Source of the DNA: Eleginops maclovinus
Lineage: Eukaryota > Chordata > Actinopteri > Perciformes > Eleginopidae
Reading direction: 5' to 3'
DNA length: 64,000 bases
Assembly (NCBI RefSeq): GCF_036324505.1
Contig: NC_086370.1
Span: 10,774,512 to 10,838,511 of the forward strand
Position 1 is the stretch's first letter, and each line of letters starts with the position of its first letter. The position numbers were made by a program, and so were the translations under genes. This document shows, one piece after another, positions 50,201 to 64,000 of the stretch. The notes below the pieces were generated by a model. That model ran no database searches. It had not been told where the DNA came from and was given only the letters and a program-made list of their open reading frames with translations.

Positions 50201-51312
50201 TATAGAGAAAGGCAAGTGATGTGCAGCAGGAAACAGGTTAGCAAAGCAGAAGAAGAAATGGTTGTTCAGGGAGAAAGATATCGTCGAGGAGGGGCAGAGG
50301 TCGGAAAGTGAAAAAGAGACACACAAATCCACTTGGGGGATGTTTTTATTAAGGCTCTTATCGATGGAGAGAGCTCACAGTATTAAGAGTAGACATGTTT
50401 AATGCTTTGCCAATACTGTGCATGTTAGACCGGACCATAAATCTCCGGCAAACAGCAAGGGCTCTGTAGGAGGGAAAATGGCGAAGTAAATGGGAGAAGG
50501 AGCTGACTATAAAGAATGAAGAGAGGAATTGGCCGAAGAAGAAAGTTTCGATCAGAGATTGGCAGACCTGAGATGAATATGGTTTTAAGCACAGGTCATT
50601 ATTTTCTTCCGCAAAAATAAAATGTTCCCAAAGTATTTGGAATCAGAGGTTGTGACATTATCTGATCAATACTACTAAGTCCAGCAACTTATTCAAACTG
50701 TGCATTATTTAAAAAGTGTACAAAATCATCATCAAATGAAGCCATGTGAATATTTCATGTAATGCCACCTTGGATTCTGGTTAAAAAATGTCTTGTTTAT
50801 CTCACACCAGATGGTCTCTCTTACCTGGGTGCCTTCACATAAAACAGTAATAAAATGCAGGAATGCTTCAATTTAATCCAAGCATTTAAAGCCATTGATG
50901 TTTGAAATTCAAAAACATTTCTGACCGAGCTATTTATCCCAAGGTCATTGATGTTGAGGCGATACTTTCTGAATGAAACACAAAGAGTATGGCACAGGCA
51001 ATCAAATAGCCCGGGAGTGAGTTTCAGGCAAAAAAGTTAAAGTTGGAGTGAGAGAGGGGGTTGATGGATGGATGGATGGGCTGGGGGTGGAGGAGGGAGA
51101 GTTTCGGTGGCAGATGGGAGCTGAGTTGCTGCTAGGCCGGCAGGACAGGGCTCCCCCTGCCCCTCCATCCTGCCTCTGTGGGGGGAGATGGGTGGGGCAG
51201 ACAGGGAAACAGGAAGAAAACCTCTGTGGGGTTCCATTGTGCTTTAGATGAATAGGAGACTCCACAGAGATTTTTCAGCCCTTTTGTGTGTGGTTAAGGG
51301 GGGCTGAAAAAG

Positions 51313-51419
<107 letters not shown>

Positions 51420-51861
51420 AGAACTCATTCACAACAGGAGCTACACTTGGATTTATGTGTGTGTGTGTTCATGCTTCTAAAGATGGGTGTTTCTGTTGCA
51501 TAACACACAGGTTAGTTAGGATCACACCTGCTTGTTGTCTCTTAAAAAATCTCTGAATCTCATTTTGATTGATATGCAAAGATATGATCAGTGACACCTG
51601 ACATCAAAAGTACAGCACACACCTAGAATCCCACACATACACCCACATATGCAAAACGGAGCCACATCCTCTGATGAAGAGGTAGTATTTATTTGTATAA
51701 TGGTGAAAGACCCGCTGGGTCACTTGGGAGGAGTGAGAGAGTGAGTGCAGGAATTTTCATTTAAGATCTCAGCAGCACTCTCGGCATCGTGACCAATAGG
51801 ATCAGGATTCACTACGGGGGGTCTCGCCAGATCCTGAACAACCCCCCCTACCCTAAGACAG

Positions 51862-51865
<4 letters not shown>

Positions 51866-51892
<27 letters not shown>
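51866..51892. repeat. Short (CA)n tract
   Basis: About 13 CA units inside a longer imperfect ACACA segment, just after a C-rich run. Confidence 0.9.
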
Positions 51893-54125
51893 TATGCACA
51901 CTTGGTAAAAGTGGTGGCGCTGAGGTCCATAGATCAGACGCAGTGTCAGCACTTGATTGGCTGTGCTGTGGTCCAGCACTCTGCGTGTGTCCTAATATAA
52001 AAAGGGAGTTTTTTTATACCACGTATATTCGCCTCAGCTTCTTAGCAGAGACTTTTTGTCTTCAAAAGGCAGTTGAGCCAAGTCCTTTCAGAGCTTAGAC
52101 CACAGCCAATCTGTTAATGCTTGTGTTTGTGTCTGTTTGTATGTGACTGTGCCATGTGGGCTTGGCTTACTGGAGGAAAAGTCAGCTTAAGTGTGTTAAA
52201 ATGTGCTGCATTAGGGAAGGGATGGCAGTTAGTGTTATTCTGACTTCCTCTTATGGATGTAGCACACAAAGCTAAATTCCCCCACATCCACATTAATAAA
52301 TTGCTTTCACTTGTCCCCATTCTCCCTTCCTTCAATCTCTTGATAGTCTCATCAGGTGTATTTATAGCTTATAGTCTCACATATACCAACCTTTGTCATT
52401 CTTATCTCTCACACTCCATCATTTTTTCCCCCAGCCTGCTCTCTTGGCGGAGTTTGGGAATTGCTCCTTATAAGGCACTGTGAATAATCCCATTTCTCTG
52501 AGTGTAACGCTTATTAGGGTCCCATCTGCCCTCAGGGTACTTATGAATGTGGGGGGTGTTTTGGTTGTCGTGAGTAGGTACAGGAGGGGGGCGAGGGGAG
52601 CTTTGTCATGACTCTGTGTAAGTGGATGTGGGTACCACCAGGGGCTCGTGTGAGGTGGGATGGGTCTCTTAACACTGCGGAGCACATACACCAAGCAGCT
52701 GGTGTGTCTAAAGTAGGGGAATGACACACAGACCTCCCCGGAGAGACGGCGGATTGAGCGTACGTGTGCATATCTCCGGCTGAGAGAGAGGGAACGGAAA
52801 TGATCCTGCCTCCTTCTGTCTGCATGGCAGGCAGCTAGGCAACAGCAGGACTTTCAAACAACTTACAATTTCTTTCTTCCCTTGGGTTTTAAATCAAGGC
52901 GAATGATTGCTTAATGAGAGTATTTGTTATTTGTGAGTGTGTGTAGGGTTGTGTGATTGGCTGCATGTCAGCAGTGCGCTGCTGGGTGATTTAAGGTAGT
53001 TACCCTTGTGGAGTTAAAGCACCACTTTTTATCTCTCTCCTGCCCCCGTCAGTAATGGATCAGTGATTGGCCACTTAATCAGAGGTCAACACAGGCACAT
53101 TTAGACCTCTCCTTACCTTCTCTTTGCCTGTTTTTCTTACTTTTCCTTGTCTTTCCATTCTTCTCTCCCCTCCTTGATTCAGTTAATCTTTAAATACAGG
53201 GCTAAAGAAAAGTGTCTGCTATGCAGTATCTAGCTTCATCCTCGAAACATATGCAGACACATACAAAGCACGCACAGTAGGGGCAATAATCCTGTTTCTG
53301 CTCAAGCACTCTTGGATCACAACCATGGCAAAGAGAAGAGTGAAAGAATGAGATCTGCCCTCATCCACTCTTTAATTCCTCCACCAGTCTTCAGCGCCAG
53401 GACTTAATTCTTACTACTCCTCCAGAGGCTTTAACTGGGAGGCTCCTAACACACAGTAAAGATTCTGTTCTCGCCTTCGATGCAGGTCTTAATCAAGGGC
53501 TGACAGGCCCCTCTTGGCTCCAGCTTGTGGTGTGTGTGCATACGCGATGGGTGCACACTGATGGAAAGCAAGCCATATTACTTAGGTATTACTCCCTTTT
53601 CTGCATGGGTCACAGTGGGGTCACACGCCCAGTCTCACTCTGCGCACAGCTCGCGCACACACCCATCTCTCTTGCTCTGGCAGGCGCTCTGATTGCACAG
53701 GAGGAAACCTGGTCTATCCCCCTGGTTCATTCACCCAGCCAGGTGTACGGCAAATGCTTCACAAAATGCCACCAGGCTTTGGTCACAGAAGAGTCAGGAA
53801 TCACTTTAAATGAGCGCCATGTGTGAAGTACGACGGCTGGCCTAATGTGGCAGATGTACCTGCATGTAATTAAGGCTAGATTTAAGTGCATGAGCTCACA
53901 CACACGCACGTATCAAGTGTGTCAGTGGGTGTGTGTTTCAAGCCTCTTACCTGCTGCTGACCAGATGGGCTCAACAGCTGACCTCACCCTAACCTCTTCC
54001 CGCCACTCCACATAGATTAGCTGGTGAGCCGAGGTAAGGCACAGTGGCATTATGATGGACTCATCGACCCCCCCCTCCCCCCAACACACGTGCGGCCCTC
54101 TTTCTTTATGTAGGATATTTAGGTG

Positions 54126-54299
<174 letters not shown>

Positions 54300-55377
54300 G
54301 CTAGTTGGGCAGTGCCTGTGGCCTGCTGTTTATGGGGATTATGAAAGCAGATGGACAGCCATGCTGACTGGTGAGGGTTCATTAACTCTGGGAGTCTCTG
54401 CTCTGACTTCGCTCTCGCTCAGCTTCACTTGCCTCCAATCCTCTCAACAACAAGATGTGGTGTGTGTGTTTGTCTGTGTATGTGTGTAGGAAGAGCAGGT
54501 AGGAAAAGCACCTCACGCAAAGGAAAGTAATAGAGACGTTTATCGATCCGGGATATATGTAAGCTGGACGTTTTTAGCTTGATTGGTTTATGTTGTATGG
54601 GTGCAGCTCCAGCGGCTGCCACTTCTCTGTTTTTGTCTAACGTCATCATGTTCACCTGCTCCTCCCATCATAAATTGTATTGCAGCATTCCTGTCATCTT
54701 TGTCAAAGGAGGGTTTTTGCGGCAGGGGAAACATGTTCCAAGTAATCATACTAGAGCTGGCTGACGAGCTATGATCTAGTTTTGATGCAATCTCTTCAGC
54801 AGAACATCATTTTCATGGAATTTCACTGCCGGGGAGATGAATAGGTGTAGTTATAGTGGGTCATTAAACACTGAGCGGTGTCTCTATGTCTTTAGCTTCA
54901 ACCTTCACGCTGTAGCCAGCGCCTGCCCTCTTTGTCAACGGCTTAATAAAAGAAACAGGTATCACGCAGGGACAGATATGTAGGTATACCTGTGGAGAGC
55001 CAGACAGACAGACCGGCAGATTCCTGGACAGATGGGGTGTTCGGAATCCCTCAGAAGCCTCTGCCCATCAGACAGCGGCATTGGTAGAGCTGTGCAAGGA
55101 ATAGAAATATCAGTGAAATAAAACAGTATGAATAAAATGATTATTTTCATGATCAGTGTAGCTCTTAATTATAATATGTTGTACAATTTCCCAAAGCCAC
55201 AAGTGTTCTCTTTAAATTTTGCTTGGTTTTGTCCCACCAACAGTCCCCAACCAAAGATAATTGAGGCATAATGATAAAAAAGAAATAAAATAAGCCATTC
55301 TCAAATGTTTTATTTTGTCTCTCTAGATAAATGGTTTAGAAAAAAAAAGAGTTCAACATTACAGGATATATGTGAGA

Positions 55378-55660
55378 AATGAGAAAATTTCAGCCACTTT
55401 CATGGCTGTATAATACATATAAAGCCAGCTGCCAGTTATCTTAGCTTGCCACAATACATAGTACCACACAAAACCACCTGTTAAACTACATCATGTAATT
55501 TAAGTTTAGATTTTAATATGGATTAAACAAACAAGCGATTTAGAGGTGCTGCAGATGGATTATGTGACCTTAGGACAGAGCCAGGCTAGCTGCTTTCCTT
55601 TGTTTCCTGTCTTGGAGCTAAACTAAGCTAAGCTTAACTAACTAACTACTGCTAACTAGT
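55378..55660 (-). repeat. Interspersed repeat copy B (GCTTAGCTTAGCATAAA family), reverse
   Basis: In reverse complement it contains TTAAGCTTAGCTTAG, CAGCTAGCCTGGCTCTGTCC, GCACCTCTAAATCGCTTGTTTG and TTTAATCCATATTA in order. This is the longest of the three copies and supplies the central part of the repeat. It lies inside the putative intron. Confidence 0.6.
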
Positions 55661-57445
55661 ATTTAATAATAAAACATTACAGTTTTATCAACATTGTCTT
55701 CCAGCTCTCAATTCAATTTCCCTTAATGTTCCTTGAAATGATTAATCAGTAATAAAAATAAGTTGTTGCTGAATCATGAGTAACCGCTTGTAAATGGAGT
55801 ATCAGCCCTGGTTTGGCATGGCATGACTCGATAGTCAGAGTACAATTCTGTAATTGTAATATCCTTGGTTTAATTTCAACTTTATGACTTTTCATTGACA
55901 TTTACCTTTTGATGTTGTATGATGAGAACCAAAACTATTAAAAAGCAGTAGGACCATCCCTCACATTTGCACTTCAAATTAACCACAGAGGCACAGGGAG
56001 ATCATTAACCTGTACCTTTCTGGTGTTTTGTGCCCTGTGCCCTTCAGAGTATAAAAATATCTGTAATGGAAAAATGGTTTACAGTGGAACAGAGACAGAG
56101 TGTGACTTCTCTGCGGCTCTTAAGCCCTTGATGATGGGTTGAGAGAGCCTTTTTTGTTACATTTAGGCTACACAACTATGAATGGCAGAATGAAATAGAA
56201 TATTTGTGTGTGCATGTCAACGTCCACCCACGGTCGGCCAGTACCGTGATGTGTGTGTGCCTGTGTGCTTGCATATGCGGGCATGGTCTGGTAAGTGTGT
56301 GTGCTGAGATGCTGTCGCTTACGGCGCTCCTCTTTATGCTCTTGTGAGCGTGAATTTGTGAGTGACAGTTATACAGTGGTGGTGAGTGTGTAAATCTCCT
56401 TTCCTCTAAAGCTCTCAGCAGTGGGCCTTACATTAGCACAACAATTTACACATCTGTCCTGAGGCGAGAAACGGGCAACTCTAAGAATAATGAAAGTCTC
56501 AGTCAGAGATAGTCTGTGTGTTTGTGTCTGTGTGTATAAGAGAGAAAGAGGGAGAGGTAGGGGAGTCTCTGTAAATAAGAGACAGCGGAGGTTTATTAAA
56601 ACCCCACCACCACTCACCATCCTTTTGTCCTTTTATTTTCTGTGTCCCTCACCTCATCTCCCCCTCTCCTAGCCAGAGGAGCGATTACATGCCTCTGTCT
56701 CTCTTGTCTTTCATCTCTTTCTGTGAAGAGGAGAGGAATGAAGGTCCTCTGCGGCGTGTAATTACACAGAGAGATCCTGGATGAGGGTGTCTGTCTCCAC
56801 AAACAAAAAAAAGCAACCCCCTCTCCCCCTAAATACCTCTTGATAGGGGGAGATCTAAAAAGAGACATTTAACTACCTTTGATCCCCAGCAGGGCTCTTG
56901 TCTTTACCTGCCACTTATGGAAGCTTAATAAGTACTATCACAAGTGTATTTATTTCATTAGAAGCACTGACACTAACATATGCGTGGCTGAGCTCCAGCA
57001 CCGTGGGAATGAAATACACAGCTCCTCCATTCATTTTAAGCACAGAGTCATAATCGTGACACATTTACAGGCCGGTGTTCCAATCTTACCCATGAGTCAT
57101 ATTGCTGAATGATTACGGAAGGGTGGATTTTTATGGCCTTACATTGGTATTGGCTCAAGCTCTAATTGTCCCAAAGCACATTTGCATTCTGGGAAGGTAA
57201 TAATGGGGCTCTTTGGAGGCACTTTAAATGAGAAAGTCATTGCACTATGACTTAATTCTGCTCATAGAAGTGCTGATGCCTCCAGATGGCTTTTTTACTG
57301 AGTTTGATATGGCCATTTTGTGTGCATGATCATACACTTACCCAATTCTTTGGGAATAGCTAACGTGCTAGCAATGCCATTACTCTCTTGTTAACCATTT
57401 TGAATTATAATGTCTTTATTGCTTTCAATTTCTTTTTTGCCACAG

Positions 57446-57591
57446 AAGAGAAATGCAAAAAGCTAGCTAATATGACATGCTTGCAGAAATGCAAAATGGG
57501 AGTTTACACTAATAGGTTGTTTGTCATGATTCAGTCGACAATTAAGATCATTTCTTTTAAATATTTGCCCCTCTTCTCTGTTTGTATCTAA
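57446..57591 (+). other. Weak candidate second exon
   Basis: TTTCTTTTTTGCCACAG ends at 57445 and is a good acceptor. The following frame, in phase with the exon at 47200-47287, reads EEKCKKLANMTCLQKCKMGV and stays open to a stop at 57589-57591. It has four Cys and one N-glycosylation motif (NMT). No strong donor is present before the stop, and the protein matches no family I recognise. It could be an alternative terminal exon or chance. Confidence 0.13.
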
Positions 57592-58094
57592 ATGTATGAT
57601 TGAGTGTTGTGTTGAGGGAATCCAACAGAGGTCATACAGTGTGATTTTACAATGCCCACAGGTCACTGAGGTCAAGCACCTCTCTGTTTGAGATATATTG
57701 TAGGCCTGAATGTGTTTAACGTGTCTTTTTACTTGTGTAAATCCGCCTCCATTCAAATAGACTCCACTGTTTCTCTGAACTCACTGGGAGATGAAGTGAG
57801 CGCTCCGTTGCAGCTCAAACAGACTTGGCGTCAGACAATAGACTGGAGTCTTCTATTGCACTTAGCTGAAGCTGCTGAATAGAGCTGGAGTGGTGCGGCC
57901 ATGCAGCTGCTGGACAAAAGCCTGCTCAGCAGAAAGGCAGCCGGTGACCCCCAGGTCATGTCCACTCTGATCCCTAACCCCTCACCACACAGAGTCAGCA
58001 CCGGAAAGCCACAGCAGAGACACTGCAGTAATTTGAGCAAATCAACCAGAGAAACATTTTGTGTGCACTGTTCAGCCTCTAAGGCTGCCATAAA

Positions 58095-58305
58095 AGGCAT
58101 AGTTATACATTTTCATAAATATTCTCGTTTTTCAGAGTCAGATGGGTTATACCTACAAGAGTAATTTGGGCTAAAGCTAGCTTAGTTTAGCATACACATT
58201 GAAGGCAAGGTAAAAAAAATTAATCAGTGTAACATTGGTTTAGCAGACATACACAACATATTATTTAGCTACAGGTGACAACACAACATACTTTAATCCA
58301 TATTA
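58095..58305 (+). repeat. Interspersed repeat copy C (GCTTAGCTTAGCATAAA family)
   Basis: Contains GGCATAGTTATACATTTT, a TTTTTCAGAGTCAGATGGG segment, CTAGCTTAGTTTAGCATA and, after a gap, TTTAATCCATATTAG. Same order as copies A and B. It is inverted relative to copy B, 2.4 kb away. Confidence 0.5.
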
Positions 58306-61254
58306 GTCAGCAGGGGACACATAGTTTCACATGACTCACTCATCATTTACCTGGTAAAATTACAATACATGCAATATGAAAATCATATCTGCATTTATTT
58401 TTCTCTTACACATTCATTATGCATCTTTGTCACTAGCTTAGTTGAAGATAGAGAAACACCGGCATTTCCCCCCAAACTAGTTGTTGATATAATTGGAATA
58501 AATCTGGATTTGAAAATGAAGACACTCACTTTGGCTTTATTACTGAAAATGTTTTCAGGAAACCACCACACTGAATCTCTTTGTTCGAGCAGTAAATAGA
58601 CAACATTTTAATCTACTTTAATAATAGTAACTCTCTGAGCTTCAGATATACTTTCATTTCCCAAAATAACTCCTAAAGTACATCCAAAATCAAACACAAC
58701 TTTGCACAAATCCCACGATCAGGAAAAAAAACATCAACGCACAGGCGCTTCAGATCCCAACCCTGCAATTGAACACAAGCGACTTCCCCTCCTCCCCATT
58801 TGTGTATATTCTGAGGATTATTCTGACCTAATCTCTTTAAAGCATAATTCTGATTAAATTTTGTATTGTTATTATTTCTATGTCCATTCCCTACTGTCCT
58901 GCAGGGATTTCCTGACTGCTGCAGTGCTTCTGTGTTTGAAAAATTGATTAAAACTGCTGACCACCGCCCTAGATAGCGCAGGATCGGGAAAGTGGATGAA
59001 AAAAAAAAACAAAGACAAAAGATATATTGCTGCATATTTAAAAAACATGTTCTCTCTAATATGGCTGTACATGCTCAGCTGCACCAATGTGGATATCCCC
59101 TTTTCGTGCATGTAGCTATACCCTATGTTATAACAGCAAGGTTATTATCATTATGATATGTTAAACCATATAATGAAACACAAGATTTGACTCTGCCTAC
59201 CAGTTAGCAGCAATACAACTTTGCTGATAACCTAAAGCAAAAGTCTGTGTGTGTGCAGTTAAAGCTAGGGCTCCATCTGTATTTGTGCTGCCATATCTTC
59301 CTGAAATTAGCCCAACAACTTGAGTTGCATTTCAAGATAGTGTTAAAACACCATCTGTCTTTTACCTCTGTCTTAACGCTCTCAAATCTGAACCAGAAAA
59401 CACGTAAAATTAGAGTATATGTGTAAAACTTACAGTGAATAAAACAATCATTAAAACATGTAGCTGTCTTTAGTATAGTTAGGGTTTGTAATTTCAAGTG
59501 TTTTTATTTCCGTCAATATTCCAATTAAAATAAACCATATTTATAAAACATATTTGATTCAGTCTTTGTAGAACTTCAACCAAAATAAAACTGCACTGTT
59601 CTTTTGTATATTATTTGCTTTCTACCTCGTTAGAGAAATCTTTTTTGGCATTAAAATTGCAACCACAAAAAAGAAAGTTAAATACATTATTGCAACGGTA
59701 AGCCCGTACATTCACCTCACACCGAAACAAAACACACACCAGGTCCCTCAGTCCCTGAAATGCATGACCTGCACTTAATGTCCTTCCAGTGCTCCCCTTT
59801 GCTTGCTTGTTTTTCTCAATTAAGATGAATTATAGAATTACATTGGGGAGCAGGGACAAGGAGGGTTTATTGTGATGTTACCCTGAGGCACTCAGTCAAT
59901 GAGTTGGAGAAAGAAACAGAGTGCTGTGGATATTTTGGTCCCAGTGCCTCACACCCCTCAGAGCCCTAATGGACCACCTGATATGCAACTTTAGCGCAAC
60001 GTACGACAGCCCTTGCATGTGCGTAAGAAGGAGAGACAGAGGGAAGAGGAAGTGAAGCTTGGGTTTATTGCTCATATGAGGAGGTGGAAGGAGATGAAGG
60101 AAGGGAGACAGGGGAGTCGCGGGGGCTGTGTTTGTGCTAGCAGTTTGGGACTTGAAAGAGTCGGCTGCAGTGTACATTTCATTACTCTGTTCTTCTCCTG
60201 AGGCCCAGGTGTGTGTGTCGCAGCACCTTCAGTGGGCAGCAGAGCACCAAATGATTAGATGAGCTGCACCTCAGCAAATGGATGCTATTGATCTCCACAC
60301 CTTGTTATATGGACCACCTCAGAACAGGAGTCTAAAAAACAAGACGGCATGATGGATCTCACACGTCCCAAAATTGCCTTTTCTGCTCGGCTGTCTTTCT
60401 TACTTTTTCATCTTCACACTCCTTAAGTAGTATAACTTCACCTCATCCCGTCCACTCTGCTTTCAGCGCGTCGTTCTGTTCCTCTTTCCCCTAGTTTTTA
60501 TTTGTGGCTCTTATCGCTTTCAATGTCTCCACGGTCGTTAAAATTACTGGAGACTATGTAATGTATTAATGTGCTGGTACTTTTAGAGGAGGTTTCGCTG
60601 TGCATGCTATTATATTTCATTGGGAGAAAAACACAGTAGCGCGCCTCTGTGTCTGGTAATCAAATTGAGATTCTGATCTGTTGTTTTTCTACATGAGAAT
60701 GCAGAATAGTCATGCTCTCTGTATCAGAGTGGGGCCACCTGTGTGGGACTATAACAGGTAGAGGTGAGAGGTCGCAGAGGCTGAGAGGCCTTTATTCGGC
60801 ATGTGATTCAACAGTTTAGCGAGTAGCACAACCTAATTATAATTTTGCAGGCTAGAATATGGAGTTACCGCAGGGCTGCAGCCTCTGACCAACAGATTTG
60901 CACTTGATAAATAAATTGCAATGTTATATTTTGAAGGCACAATTGTGAGCTATTATAACAGAAACAGCAACATGAATACTGAATGTTATTAACCAGCTTC
61001 AGAATGGGTTGATAACACTGTTGTGGCCCGGATAAATTAAGTATATTTTCAGAGAAGCTGCACATACAGTTTAATTTTATTCACATCAATCATTTGCTGT
61101 TTGTGTTTAGGTCTGGGGCTAATATGTTAACTATTCAAGCTGTCTTATTGTTGTGCATATGATGCAGTTTATAATATTAGAATACCCTCAATTTCACATG
61201 ATTTCTGTAATTTTGTCAGCCACCCAGACACTTGCATGTTTCCCAGCACAGCTT

Positions 61255-61404
<150 letters not shown>

Positions 61405-62337
61405 CATACGCTGGGTCTTTGTTGTTGTGGGAAATTGAAGTTGTGAAGTCAGTCATGCTGAATAGATTGTAAATTGCGGGGAAGACATAAACACCTTTTA
61501 TGTTTGCAGCCTGCCATTGTGCTTCACAAATGACCCAAGTGACCGCAGCCATATGAGGGTCAAGCAGTCCTATTCTTATCGTTTTGAGCACAGTGGGGCC
61601 CGTTCAAGGCTTGCTGCTGTTGCTCTATGGCCCCTAAGTATTAGGAAGACATATCTTAGGGAAGTTATTAGAAAGTTTTTCATTCTGTTACAACACCTGC
61701 ATACCTTGAACTCAAAAAGATTGTAGAACTTTTGAAACGTATTTTACCGAAGAAGCTTTAATCAATATGTTTGCAGTAGCAATGGACCGAATGACCATGT
61801 GTATTGGGCTATTGCTTGCTTGACAGGCTTACCCTTCCATCATGTTTCCTGTTATCCTGCTGACAAAAGCAAACTGAACCCAAATCATAACGACCTTTTG
61901 AGGTATGTTGTTTTCATTCAGAAATCCTTTGGGTTACTACCAAAAGAAATTATTAACAATTATCACTTTTGTTGATTGTCAACCATCTAAAATATTTTCT
62001 AGATTTTTGTTGAAATATCGATGCTATCTGCTAGCTCCTCCTCTCGAGCCAAATCCAGACAATAGACATTATTTAAGTGAAATATAGCAAATATGTGAGA
62101 GTTCCATGTTTACAGCCATTCACCACCCCCAAATGACCAAACTAAATCAGTCAATGCATGTATAATGTGGGAATCTATTTAAGTAGGCTCCTGTATAGAC
62201 CACAAAGGAGTTGGTCATTATGGTGATTTACTGACTACTTGCACTATATATGCAGCTCCACAACTTCTGGCCTTTAAACTTTTTAAAAGCAACTATTGTG
62301 TTTGCCTTTTTTGAAACAAGTAGAAGCATTCTCTCTG

Positions 62338-62392
62338 GTACTGTAAGTCGCTTTGGATAAAAGTATCCACCTCTCATCATAAATAACAGATG
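62338..62392 (+). repeat. SINE-like 3' tail relic
   Basis: TGTAAGTCGCTTTGGATAAAAG is the signature of a tail found very often in fish genomes, usually followed by CGTCTGCTAAATGA. Here the continuation is degraded (TATCCACCTCTCATCATAAA). No upstream tRNA-like promoter is visible. Confidence 0.5.
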
Positions 62393-63047
62393 AATGTGGA
62401 GCTGGGTAGAGCGTACTGTTTGGCAAGAGTTTATATGCTACCTGTGTTTCACTTTAGTGTACTATGAGACTTTGACGGTGCATCTTTGGCTGGCGTCAGT
62501 GCTTTGAGCTCAGAATTCTCAAAGCGATTATACAGAGTTAATCTACGCAAAGCAGAATAATCCAGACTGCAATGGGGAGATGTGTTGTTGGTACGCTTGT
62601 GTGTGTGTGTGTGCGGTTCCAAACCCCTCTGTGTCGTCCATACACATTCCATAGATTGCCCCAGGAAATCCCACACAAAATCTAATCAGATCATAGAGTG
62701 TCCCATATGTTGCATTGGTGCCCTTGTTAATGCTGTTTGTGTGGATCCAGCGAACACACGAACAGTCCCTACCTGTTAGACTTTTTTGGTTACCCTCAGC
62801 CTGTATTATCCATCAAAGCAATGGATTAAGCCGCTCACTTGCTTCCACCTTGTCACATTTATGGCAAAGCATCTACAATAGTTAGATTCTGGGTGCGTAC
62901 ATTTTGTTTATTACTTTCACCCAGTTCTGTCTTCCCAGGTCTTTGCATGTGAGTTCATTTATCTAGTCTCGGAGCACAGCTCTTTCCTTGACTTCTCATC
63001 CTCAATAATCAATACTGGTCCTATGAATTCAGGTCATCTTTGCTCCT

Positions 63048-63222
63048 GTGGCTTCTCTCTCTCGCGCTCGTTCTTTATCAATCTCTGTCTCCCTAACTCC
63101 CTCTTTTCCTCTCTCGCTTGTACTCTCTCTCTCCGTCTTTGTCTTCTCCCTATCTATTCCTGTCTCCTTTTTCTCCTTCTGTCCTCACATTCTGTCTTCC
63201 TCCTCTTGCTATCCTTATCCTG
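63048..63222. repeat. Pyrimidine-rich tract (+ strand)
   Basis: Dense TCTCTC/TTCC sequence without a constant unit. The Ser/Leu-rich frames over it are composition artefacts. Confidence 0.6.
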
Positions 63223-63457
63223 AAAAATGACTTTGCCCATCTGGACAGAGCCCTGCACGGACCTTTACACTATTAGTCCTCGTGTGGCACTGATTAAAAA
63301 TAGATCAGTACTGAGTCAGAATTAGTCAAGACTTTTCTTCCTCTCCAGCCTCCTCTTATGTCCCATCCTTGTATGCTGAAGTAAATGGCTATGTAAAAAA
63401 AATAATATAAGATTAAAGTAAAAAAATAGCCATAAAACGACTCACTCTTCCCTTTTG

Positions 63458-63617
<160 letters not shown>

Positions 63618-63810
63618 TTTGTCAGTGAGTACGTGTACCCCCTGCAGACCTCTTTGCTGGGTGCTGTCTCATGTCGAGCGGTGTGTTTGAGAAGCTTGTC
63701 GAGGTAAAGCTCCTGTCAGTGCCTGGCCGGAGGGAGTGTACTGATGAAAGGCCTCTTCATCATCCTAATGGGATACACAAACCTCTTAACCAGCACTGCT
63801 GCCATGGCAT

Positions 63811-63840
63811 GGAGAGAGAAAGAGAGAGAGAGAGAGAGGG
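63811..63840. repeat. (GA)n microsatellite
   Basis: About 14 GA units with one AA interruption. Confidence 0.93.
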
Positions 63841-64000
63841 AGAGCACTGAGAGCCGGGCCACACACGTCAAGGATCAGAATAAAAACATACACAAGTGCA
63901 CAGGTCAGATAAAATGTGTAGAGTAAACACAAATGAATGCTATTAGAAAGGGAGGAGGGGTCGTGACCGTGGGTTAGCTTAGGTTGTGAGACTTTCTGGA

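Overview
This window is animal nuclear DNA, most likely from a percomorph-type teleost fish. The evidence is very low coding density, several (CA)n/(GT)n microsatellites of 80-167 bp, an intact L2/Rex1-like LINE, and decayed hAT, Tc1-like and other repeats that I recognise as common in fish. I see no bacterial, viral, CRISPR, rRNA or tRNA features.

Layout. 1-6.5 kb is non-coding, with a CA repeat and a palindromic cluster of bZIP-type sites near 3.8-4.07 kb. 6.5-8.3 kb holds an internally deleted hAT element (8-bp target duplication, decayed BED zinc finger) and a decayed Tc1-like transposase. 10.76-14.09 kb is an apparently full-length LINE with one uninterrupted endonuclease plus reverse transcriptase ORF of 937 codons. 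14.1-41 kb is a long non-coding stretch with microsatellites and repeat relics. 41-43 kb is a transposon nest: two copies of a CAGTG-ended repeat in opposite orientation, an antisense 3' fragment of a LINE related to the intact one, and a strong hairpin.

The only host gene I can support starts near 46.5 kb. It has a CCAAT-rich upstream region, a 5' UTR with four small upstream ORFs, and a start codon at 47200 followed by a signal-peptide exon that ends in a consensus splice donor at 47288 (phase 1). The remaining 16.7 kb is read as the start of a large first intron, with four CA/GT tracts over 100 bp and three further repeat relics. The gene cannot be named from its signal peptide; a secreted or type I membrane protein is expected.

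I do not see a previously undescribed biological system. The most useful points are the intact LINE with its upstream ORF, the dated hAT insertion, the two palindromes (4033-4069 and 42301-42371), the uORF-rich first exon, and two exon-like open segments at 10303-10447 and 57446 onward that need transcript data.
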